NCBI RefSeq assembly: GCF_001421245.1
Contig: NZ_LMKE01000023.1
Span: forward strand, 345-64,344
Length of the DNA stretch: 64,000 bases
Origin: Sphingomonas sp. Leaf10
GTDB taxonomy: Bacteria > Pseudomonadota > Alphaproteobacteria > Sphingomonadales > Sphingomonadaceae
Reading direction: 5' to 3'
Shown here one piece after another: positions 8,623 to 15,553 of the stretch (its first letter is position 1; every line of letters starts with the position of its first letter). The notes below the pieces were generated by a model. The model was not told the DNA's origin, did no database searches, and worked only from the letters and a program-made list of their open reading frames with translations. The position numbers were made by a program, and so were the translations under genes.

Positions 8623-9089
8623 CACGCCGCCTCCGGCGCGTGCGCCGGCCATGCGCCGATCTGGGCGAAGAGGCCGAACAGATCTTCCATGTGCCAGGTA
8701 CGACGGATGCGATCACCCTCAAAGGCATGGAACTCGTGCAGGGCGAAGTGGACCGACCTGCCGGTCGCCGCGACGCCAAACAGATCGCCATCATGCGTGC
8801 CCGCGCATTGCATCCGAACCGCTGCCCGATCGTCGTCGGCAAGGGCATCGACGATCTCTACTGTCAGGTCGGGAAATGCTGACACGAGCATCGCGAAGAT
8901 CGGCTTGATCCCCGCCGGCCCATGCGCCTGCCCCGGCGTGAGGGGAATATCCTCCCAGTCGTGGGTCAGCGCATCGTCGACCATGTCGAAATCGCGCGAG
9001 GCGAGCGCGCCGTAGAAACGCTCGATGGCATCACGCCGCGCCGGGCTCAATCCATGGGCGCTGGTGGCGGGTATCGTCGGTAGGCTCAT
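8622..9089 (-). CDS. SnoaL-like / NTF2-fold ester-cyclase-type protein
   Basis: A 155-residue product of the SnoaL-like polyketide cyclase group, a cone-shaped NTF2-like fold. Typical marks are RFYGALASRDFDMVDDALTHDW near the start, a GPAGIKPIFAMLVSAFPDLTVEI segment, then CAGTHDGDLFGVAATGR and a final FEGDRIRRTWHMED. I chose the ATG at 9089 because AGGAGG lies six bases upstream; an ATG two codons earlier directly abuts that site. It is the first gene of the operon with the MDR and two SDR genes. Its reaction is unknown; these small proteins often act on hydrophobic or cyclic substrates, or as isomerases. Confidence 0.75.
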   Translation of the reverse strand: MSLPTIPATSAHGLSPARRDAIERFYGALASRDFDMVDDALTHDWEDIPLTPGQAHGPAGIKPIFAMLVSAFPDLTVEIVDALADDDRAAVRMQCAGTHDGDLFGVAATGRSVHFALHEFHAFEGDRIRRTWHMEDLFGLFAQIGAWPAHAPEAA

Positions 9090-9173
9090 CTTCATCCTCC
9101 TGATGTGAGGCGGAGATGGGAGGTCGATCGTCATCATTGAAATAGATAGCACCGATATGCGATCATAACGCCG

Positions 9174-10082
9174 ATGGATTTGCATACGATCGATCTTAAT
9201 CTGCTGACGGCGTTCGACGCGTTAATGTCCGAACGCCATGTTACCCGTGCGGCGCATCGCATCGGGATCAGCCAGCCGGCGATGAGCGCGGCGCTCGCGC
9301 GTCTGCGGCGGCTGACCGGAGATGAACTGCTGGTGCGCAGCACGCGGGGACTGGCACCGACGCCCTATGCGATCGATCTGGAGACGCCGGTGCGCGCCGC
9401 ACTCGGTCAGATCGCCAATGCATTGGGCGTGCTTCGGGAGTTCGATCCGGCGACATCACGTCAGACCGTTCGATTGGCCATGGCGGACCTTCCCGCACAG
9501 ATGCTCGCCCGGCCGCTGATCGCAGACATGCTGCGCGACGCGCCGGGCGTCGATCTGCGATTGCGATCGTTCCATGATCGTCGTGACGCCATCGTGCTCC
9601 TCGACGACGGCCGGGTCGATGCAGCCATCGGAGTTTCGCCCGGACAGGAAGCGCGCATTCTTCATCAGCCACTCTTCGAACAGGCGTTCGTCGGGATCGC
9701 GGCGGCCGACGCAGACAGCGTCGACCGATTTACCGATCTCGATGGTTTCTGTTCGGCCGGACACCTGCTCGTCTCCCCCGAAGGCGACGATTTCGGGGCC
9801 GTCGATGCAGCGCTCGAAACGCTGGGCCGGTCGCGGCGCATCGTGGCGTCGGTTGCCGCAATGCATCTGGCGCCGGAGATCGTCGCGAGCACCGACCTAG
9901 TAGCGGCGCTGCCTGCGAACATGGTCGCGGGGTCGCCGTTTCGGGAACGCCTGACCGTCTTCAAGCTGCCTGTCTTGGTAGATCCGGTGACGTTCCACCT
10001 CCTCTGGCATCGCAGAAGCCACGATCATCCGGCACAACGCTGGTTTCGCAACGCGATCGTCGCTGCCGCCTCCCTGATATGA
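9174..10082 (+). CDS. LysR-family transcriptional regulator
   Basis: The 302-residue product has the winged helix DNA-binding domain at residues 1-65 (LNLLTAFDALMSERHVTRAAHRIGISQPAMSAALARLRRL) and a periplasmic-binding-like effector domain after residue 90. It is of the NodD-like type by its DLNLL start. It is transcribed away from the SnoaL/MDR/SDR operon, which is the usual arrangement for a LysR protein and its target. The 84-base spacer holds an imperfect dyad at 9145-9164 (GATAGC, eight bases, GCGATC) that may be its binding site, but this is only a guess. Confidence 0.88.
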   Translation: MDLHTIDLNLLTAFDALMSERHVTRAAHRIGISQPAMSAALARLRRLTGDELLVRSTRGLAPTPYAIDLETPVRAALGQIANALGVLREFDPATSRQTVRLAMADLPAQMLARPLIADMLRDAPGVDLRLRSFHDRRDAIVLLDDGRVDAAIGVSPGQEARILHQPLFEQAFVGIAAADADSVDRFTDLDGFCSAGHLLVSPEGDDFGAVDAALETLGRSRRIVASVAAMHLAPEIVASTDLVAALPANMVAGSPFRERLTVFKLPVLVDPVTFHLLWHRRSHDHPAQRWFRNAIVAAASLI

Positions 10083-10147
10083 GCCTTGGCTAGCCTGCGC
10101 GCAGTTCGCCCGACTGCCGGAACGTTGCGGACCTGACACTTGCATTC

Positions 10148-11110
10148 TCAGCAGTAGACAGGGGGCAGGCACCCCATGGCGGTCAGCGTCGTTCGCACCG
10201 CCTCATCAAGGTACGTGTGCGGTTCCTTGCCCAGCGTCGCCAGCAGTCGCGCATTGTCGAGGCGGACGGGTGCCTGCCAGAGATAGCGCATCTCCACGAG
10301 TTCGCGCGACGTGGTGGCGAACAGACCCGCGATCCTCAGCAGCCACCACGGCAGCCTCCTGACCGGCACTGTTGGATCGCCAAGAGCACGCACGATCGCG
10401 TCCGTCATCATGTCGCCGGTCGCATCCCAGTGCCCGTCCATGTGGAAGGTCTCGAATGCTGACACCGGATCGCGCTCGACCAGGCGGACCATCGTCTCGG
10501 CCACGTCCGGCAGATAGGCCCATTGATGGCCAACGCCACGTGCGCCGGGGTTGTAGATGATGGTGGGTCGCGCGCCGGGCTTGACCAGTCCTTGGCTAAA
10601 CCAGTTGTTCGCGGCACCCGGCCCGAAAAAGTCGCCGGCGCGGACAATCAACACGCGAAGGTCGCCGGTGTCGGTCGCGGCGCGAAGCCGGCGCTCCATC
10701 TCGGCACGTATCGCGCCCTTGCGCGTGCGGGGGTGCTGCGGCGCGGTTTCGTCGATCGTCGGGAAGACGTCGGGGCCGTAATTGTACACGGTGCCGGGAA
10801 GCAGCAGCCGCGCCCCGCTGGCTTCGGCCGCGGCGATGCTGTTGTCGAGCATCGGCAACACCAGCCGGCCCCAATTGCGGTAGCCCGGCGGGTTGACCGC
10901 ATGGACCAGCAGGTCCGTTCCCGCCGCAGCCCCCGACACGGCCCGGGCATCGAGTGCGTCGCCGATGACGGGTAACAGGCGGGCGGGAAGCCGCACTGCA
11001 CTGCCGTCGCGGACCAGGGCCCGCACCGTCCAGCCCGATTGCAGCAGGCGGTTCGCCACCGCCCCGCCGATCCCGCCGGTCGCCCCCAGTACCAATGCTG
11101 TCCGTGTCAT
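10148..11110 (-). CDS. NAD-dependent epimerase/dehydratase-like extended SDR
   Basis: This 320-residue protein has the Rossmann loop VLGATGGIGGAVANRLL at residues 6-22 and the atypical extended-SDR pattern, with GTVYNYGPDVFP in place of the usual YxxxK region and DFFGPGAANNWF later. I chose MTRTALVLGATGG at 11110 because the longer frame begins with an unlikely N-terminus. The family acts on nucleotide sugars or flavonoid-like substrates; here no sugar genes are nearby. It is divergent from a second LysR gene, which likely regulates it. Confidence 0.8.
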   Translation of the reverse strand: MTRTALVLGATGGIGGAVANRLLQSGWTVRALVRDGSAVRLPARLLPVIGDALDARAVSGAAAGTDLLVHAVNPPGYRNWGRLVLPMLDNSIAAAEASGARLLLPGTVYNYGPDVFPTIDETAPQHPRTRKGAIRAEMERRLRAATDTGDLRVLIVRAGDFFGPGAANNWFSQGLVKPGARPTIIYNPGARGVGHQWAYLPDVAETMVRLVERDPVSAFETFHMDGHWDATGDMMTDAIVRALGDPTVPVRRLPWWLLRIAGLFATTSRELVEMRYLWQAPVRLDNARLLATLGKEPHTYLDEAVRTTLTAMGCLPPVYC

Positions 11111-11199
11111 CGCCGCCTCCGTCTTCACTGTCGCGAAGATGCGCCTGAGGCCCGCGCCACGAAATTGACGAAGAACGATGATCGGATATACGCAAATGC

Positions 11200-12093
11200 A
11201 TGAATGAGAAACCAAGCTGGGATCTCTACCGGACTTTCGCTGCCGTGCTGGAAGCAGGGTCGCTGTCCGGCGCCGCGCGGCGGCTAGGACTCACCCAGCC
11301 CAGCGTCGCACGCCACATCGAGGCGCTGGAGCAAACGATCGGCGGCACGCTCTTCCTGCGGTCGCAGCGCGGTCTGTCGCCTACCGACCGCGCGCTGGCC
11401 TTGCGGCCGTTCGCCGAAGACTTGGTCGCGACGACGGCCGCGCTAGTGCGCGCTGCGTCGTCGGCGGATGACGAGATTGCCGGAACTATCCGCATCACGG
11501 CCGCCGAAGTGTTCGCGGCCGAGCATCTCCCGCCACTGCTGGCGGCCTTGCGCCGCCATCATCCGGGCCTGTCGATCGAACTGGCGCCGACCGATGCAGT
11601 CAGTGATCTGCTCCGGCGCGAGGCCGACATCGCGCTTCGCATGACCGATCCGACGCAGCAGGCGCTGATCGCGCGCCGGCTTGGCAAGGTCACGCTCGGG
11701 CTGTTTGCCCGCCGGGACTATCTAGAGCGGCGCGGGACGCCGGCCTGCGTGGCCGACCTCGCCGGGCACGACTTGATCGGCACGGATACCCCATCGGCAA
11801 CAGGCCGAGCGGTTCTGCCGATGCTTCCAGGCTTGAACCACACAGACTTCGCTATGCGCGTGGATAGTACCCTTGCCCAGCTTGCCCTCCTGCGAGCCGG
11901 ATTTGGGATCGGCATCTGCCAGACGGTTATCGCTGCACGAGATGCCGCCCTCGTTCGGCTTCTACCTGATGCGTTCGGCCTCGACCTGCCGCTCTGGATC
12001 GTCATGCATGAGGATCTTCGCACCAGCAGGAGATGTCGCGCGGTGTTCGATGCTCTGGCAACCGGCCTCACGGATCTGACCGTGCTGACCTGA
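11200..12093 (+). CDS. LysR-family transcriptional regulator
   Basis: The 297-residue product carries the LysR winged helix (LYRTFAAVLEAGSLSGAARRLGLTQPSVARHIEALE, about residues 9-43) and the effector domain from about 90 to 290. The SGAARRLGLTQPSVARHIE helix-turn-helix is typical of the group that controls a neighbouring oxidoreductase. It starts 89 bases from the epimerase-like gene on the other strand, so the shared spacer is the likely control region. No obvious dyad was found in it. Confidence 0.88.
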   Translation: MNEKPSWDLYRTFAAVLEAGSLSGAARRLGLTQPSVARHIEALEQTIGGTLFLRSQRGLSPTDRALALRPFAEDLVATTAALVRAASSADDEIAGTIRITAAEVFAAEHLPPLLAALRRHHPGLSIELAPTDAVSDLLRREADIALRMTDPTQQALIARRLGKVTLGLFARRDYLERRGTPACVADLAGHDLIGTDTPSATGRAVLPMLPGLNHTDFAMRVDSTLAQLALLRAGFGIGICQTVIAARDAALVRLLPDAFGLDLPLWIVMHEDLRTSRRCRAVFDALATGLTDLTVLT

Positions 12094-13165
12094 GCTGAAA
12101 TTGCCAAGAGAGAGCGATCGAATACATCCCGCGCTGCTGAACGTTCCCGATTGGGAATGTGATGTGGGAAAGAGACCGCGCTGATCGTACCCACAGGAGT
12201 CCGGGGCATCCGCTTTCCAGCAATCTGTTCCCGAACGCACTTTCCCGAAACGGCTAGGTGGAGGTGGACAAATGGAAAGTCGCGAGCTTGCCAAGGCAGC
12301 GAGTTTCGGGAAAGCGACGCGCATTGAGAACGGCCAAGATGGGCCATGCGGCGGTCAGCCGCTTCGCGGCTGCGGAGACCCACATGCGGCCATTCGCGCC
12401 GTCCTCATGGCTTCTCAACTTCAGACGTTCGTTCGTGTTCGGAGCGGGAGTCGTGCACCCAGCAGCAGCACAGGCCGGGCGGTCGTGAACTGTCTCGAAA
12501 TGGATCGAAAACGGGAATGTCAGTGCCTCATTCAACTACGAACCTGGTTCTAGCGGCGCGCCGGAGGTTGGACCGGACCACCGCCCGATGAAGCGGCTTG
12601 ATCGCAGCGAGGTAGATGAACCCGAGGCATTTATTTTATCGGACCACCGTGGTTGCAGAAACCAGACCAGAGCCGCTTGCGCCCCTCTGGAGTAGCAGCA
12701 AAATTCGAAAAGTCAGGCGCTGGTCGTCTTCGCCCAAAACCAATTCGTCAACATCGGCTGAGAGGATTGGGAAGAAGTCGACCCGAACCCCTTAGGCATT
12801 TGCGTCGCGAAGCTGGGCAGAGGTCTGCAACCCGAACAGACGAACAACTCGGTCTCGGGTCGACAGCAGCACTTTGACCCACGGTTCCGGCTGAGCAAGG
12901 ATCGCCTACGCGATCGACCGAATATTCGTACCTGCGCCTTGGGGGAATCTGTACGGCAAATGAGCCGACCAAATCCGCCTGTCCGTACCAATTGGAAAGG
13001 CGGCTTCAATGGGCGGATTTTGCTCGGTCACGATCATGCTGGAACTCCTGCAATGGAGCTACACCCGGTCGGTGAGAGCCGCAAAAACCACCGTCATCTG
13101 CGCGTTCATCGTTCCCGTTTGGGAACGGCAAGCGAGACGCCCTCGGCATTCCCACCGGGATGATG
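12094..13165. other. Gene-poor stretch with two similar dyads
   Basis: About 1.07 kb without a gene that I can support. Short frames exist on both strands but none resembles a known protein or shows a good ribosome binding site. The stretch contains two related dyads: 12142-12159 (CGTTCCC, GATT, GGGAATG) and 13110-13127 (CGTTCCC, GTTT, GGGAACG, perfect). It lies between a LysR gene and an intact IS3 element and is probably decayed DNA or a former island edge. Confidence 0.5.
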
Positions 13166-13183
13166 TGACGTGACCCCCGCCTT

Positions 13184-14089
13184 TCATCCAGCGTCAACCA
13201 GAGACCGACCGGTGTTGTTGCGCATGAGCGCAGGTGAAGCAACGGGCGGGGTCAACGCCGCCCGTTGCTGTTCAAGTTCGGCGGCGAATGCCGCCGGGGT
13301 GGCGTAGCCAAGCGAGGAGTGCGGGCGCTCGGTGTTGTAGTCATCAACCCATCGGGCAAGGATCGAGCGGGCCTGACCGATCGTGAAGAACAGCGTCTCG
13401 TTGAGCAGCTCGTCGCGCATGCGACCATTGAAGCTCTCGACGAACCCGTTCTGCGTCGGCTTGCCGGGCGCGATGTAATGCCACTCGACGCCGGCGTCGC
13501 CGGACCAGGCGAGCACTGCGTTCGAGGTGAGCTCGGTGCCGTTGTCGCTGACGATCATCTTCGGTCTGCCGCGCTCAGCGACCAGATCGGCCAGCTCGCG
13601 CACGACCCGCCGGCCCGAGATCGACGTATCGATTACCGCCCGGATGCATTCGCGCGTGACGTCGTCGACGATGTTGAGCACGCGGAACCGCCGCCCGGTG
13701 ACAAGCTGGTCGTGCACGAAGTCCAGACTCCAGCGCTGGTTGGGAAGCACCAGCACCGGTGCAGGCGCCCGCGCGCCCACAGCGCGCCTTCGCCCCTTCC
13801 TGCGCCTGACCGTCAGACCCTCTTCGCGGTAGAGCCGCTGGGTCTTCTTGCGGTTGATCGTGATGCCGTCCCGGCGCAGCAGGATGTGCAGCCGCCGATA
13901 GCCGAACCGTCGGCGCTGCTGCGCCAGCTCGCACAGCCGCGACCGCAGGTCGCCATCATCTGCTCGGCACGACCGATACCGCATGCTCGTGCGGTCCGCT
14001 CCGACGACGGCACACGCCCGCCGCTCGCTCATCCCCAGCGTCGCCTGGAGATGCGCGACTGCTTGCCGCTTCGCGGCGGGCGCTACCAT
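13184..14089 (-). CDS. IS3-family transposase OrfB (rve integrase core)
   Basis: The 301-residue frame is the catalytic part of an IS3-type transposase: an N-terminal HTH_21-like segment ([20 protein letters not shown]), then the DDE core with [38 protein letters not shown] and the end [17 protein letters not shown]. The first D, second D and E are in place, so it may be active. It overlaps OrfA by seven bases and is expected to be made as an OrfAB fusion by a -1 slip on the A-run at the junction (14089-14096). Confidence 0.93.
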   Translation of the reverse strand: MVAPAAKRQAVAHLQATLGMSERRACAVVGADRTSMRYRSCRADDGDLRSRLCELAQQRRRFGYRRLHILLRRDGITINRKKTQRLYREEGLTVRRRKGRRRAVGARAPAPVLVLPNQRWSLDFVHDQLVTGRRFRVLNIVDDVTRECIRAVIDTSISGRRVVRELADLVAERGRPKMIVSDNGTELTSNAVLAWSGDAGVEWHYIAPGKPTQNGFVESFNGRMRDELLNETLFFTIGQARSILARWVDDYNTERPHSSLGYATPAAFAAELEQQRAALTPPVASPALMRNNTGRSLVDAG

Positions 14090-14349
14090 TTTTTTGACAG
14101 CAGATCCTTCAGACCCGCGTTGTCGAGCATCGTGTCCGCCAGCAGCCGCTTGAGCCGGGCGTTCTCATCCTCGAGCGCCCGCAGCCGCTTCGCCTCGGAT
14201 ACCTCCAGGCCGCCGAACTTCGCCTTCCAGGCGTAGTAGGTGGCGCTCGACACCCCGTCCTTGCGGCACAGCTCCGTCACCACCGCGCCCGCCTCGGCTT
14301 CCTTCAGGATGCCGATGATCTGCTCTTCCGAAAACTGCTTCCGCTTCAT
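14083..14349 (-). CDS. IS3-family transposase OrfA (HTH)
   Basis: An 88-residue protein with the IS3 OrfA pattern: [20 protein letters not shown] at the start, a helix-turn-helix with [18 protein letters not shown], then a leucine-rich coiled coil ([20 protein letters not shown]). Its last codons run through seven A residues before TGG TAG. A -1 shift there reads into OrfB (Met-Val-Ala-Pro). The start ATG is followed by a normal spacing to GGGACGG upstream. Confidence 0.93.
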   Translation of the reverse strand: MKRKQFSEEQIIGILKEAEAGAVVTELCRKDGVSSATYYAWKAKFGGLEVSEAKRLRALEDENARLKRLLADTMLDNAGLKDLLSKKW

Positions 14350-14464
14350 TCCGTCCGTCCCTTCGAGGGGCCGGTCTCTAGTTCCAGGTGGATGAAGGAA
14401 CGGGGGTCACGTCAATACCGCACCGCTTCGCGTCGTTCCGACGCGTCGACCCGCGTCAACGGAA

Positions 14465-14498
14465 AACGCCGCCCCGGAGCAGGTCCGAAGGCGGCGTT
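14465..14498 (-). terminator. Hairpin downstream of phytase gene
   Basis: A nine-base stem AACGCCGCC/GGCGGCGTT with a 16-base loop lies 27 bases past the phytase stop codon. Read on the minus strand it is followed by TTTTCC, so it may act as an intrinsic terminator for the receptor-phytase operon. The T-run is short. Confidence 0.55.
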
Positions 14499-14524
14499 CC
14501 GCTTTCCATCGATCGTCAGGCTGT

Positions 14525-15553
14525 TCAGCGCAGCCGCAGCGACTTTCGCACCTTATCCCACGCCACGAACTTGAAGTTCTGCGTCTGCGGCGCGTTGTCG
14601 CCGTCCTGCGCGACCATCAGGCCGTGGCGCAGGCCGGGACCGAAATCGCCGAGCATCAGGTCGATGCCGTCGGTCTCGCTGGTCCCGTCGATCGCGCCGC
14701 CGCCGATGCGGAAGCGGCCGACATAGGTGACACCGGGCAGGCGATAGAGGGTGTAGGCGTTGTCGCCCTGACTGCTGACGATCAGATAGCCGCCGGTTCG
14801 CCCGCTGGGTGCCAGCGCCAACCCTTCGGCATCGGCGACCAGCGTCGTGCCGTCGACCTTGCCGATCGCCGTGCCAGTGACCGGCGCGGCGGGATCGGCG
14901 GCGAACCGCCACAGCCCGAAATCCTCCTCCGCGGCGTAAAGCAGGCCGGTCCGGTCATCAACGACGCAGCCCTCGGCCTGGGTGCCGACCTTCATCGATC
15001 GGACGGTGCGGACGACCGGGGTGGCGCCGGTCGTGTCGATCGACACCTGATCGATGCGGCCGTCCTTCATCACGACGAAACCGAACAGCGCCTTGTCCCG
15101 GGCGCGGGTCCACAGGCACATGCCATAGGCCTCGCCGGCGCCGACCGGATAGCGCCCCATCGGCACCAGTTTCTTTGCGACCGTGTCGAGCGTGAACAGC
15201 GCGACATGCGCCTGTGCCTCATCCGCACGGTCGCTGGCGGCGGCGATGACCCGACCGCCGATCTCGCGCAGGTCGACATTGTTCAGTCGCGCGGCAGGCG
15301 TGAAGCTCAGCCGCTTGCCCGACAGCGCATAGACATGGATGCCGGCCTGCTTGTCGGTGCCGATCACCAGACTGTCGGCGGGGTTGCGCCGGTTGCGCCA
15401 GATGGCTGGGTCGTCGGCTGCATCCGCAGCGGTGTCGACCGGATCGGTCTCCGCCACCGCCGCGACCAACGGCACCACACCCGGCGTCGCCGCCGGCGGG
15501 GGCGTCACCGCACACCCGCCGAGCAACGCCGCCGCGAACGCCAACCGCCGCAT
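14525..15553 (-). CDS. Beta-propeller phytase (3-phytase), lipoprotein
   Basis: The 342-residue product begins with a lipoprotein signal (RRLAFAAALLGGC, lipid-modified Cys14), so it should be membrane-anchored on the periplasmic or outer face. The mature part is a beta-propeller phytase: DDPAIW at 47-52, GTDKQAGIHVYALSGK, EAYGMCLW, QAEGCVVDDRTGLLYAAEED, ADAEGLAL and a late DGIDL, which supply the calcium and phosphate ligands of the family. The enzyme releases phosphate from phytate. The start was chosen because its ATG overlaps the TonB receptor's stop (ATGA); the upstream extension of the frame is only receptor sequence. Coupling to that receptor suggests uptake and hydrolysis of phytate or its products. 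Confidence 0.9.
   Translation of the reverse strand: MRRLAFAAALLGGCAVTPPPAATPGVVPLVAAVAETDPVDTAADAADDPAIWRNRRNPADSLVIGTDKQAGIHVYALSGKRLSFTPAARLNNVDLREIGGRVIAAASDRADEAQAHVALFTLDTVAKKLVPMGRYPVGAGEAYGMCLWTRARDKALFGFVVMKDGRIDQVSIDTTGATPVVRTVRSMKVGTQAEGCVVDDRTGLLYAAEEDFGLWRFAADPAAPVTGTAIGKVDGTTLVADAEGLALAPSGRTGGYLIVSSQGDNAYTLYRLPGVTYVGRFRIGGGAIDGTSETDGIDLMLGDFGPGLRHGLMVAQDGDNAPQTQNFKFVAWDKVRKSLRLR

Larger units (their letters stand above)
13166..14414 (-). mobile_element. IS3-family insertion sequence, IS407-like
   Basis: A 1249-base element with inverted ends: TGACGTGACCCCCG at 13166-13179 matches the complement of 14401-14414, and the match continues imperfectly (CTTTCATCCA against CCTTCATCCA). 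It holds two overlapping transposase frames on the minus strand. The length, two frames and A-run shift site match the IS3 family, most likely the IS407 group. I cannot find a clear 3-4 base target duplication (GATG at the left, ATAC at the right), which may mean later change or recombination between copies. Confidence 0.88.

Noticed and set aside
12258..12553. Overlapping short frames after the LysR gene
   Set aside because: No ribosome site, no family resemblance, and several frames are open at once, as expected by chance in this base composition.
13162..14418. Target-site duplication of the IS3 element
   Set aside because: GATG at the left and ATAC at the right do not match, so no duplication can be claimed.
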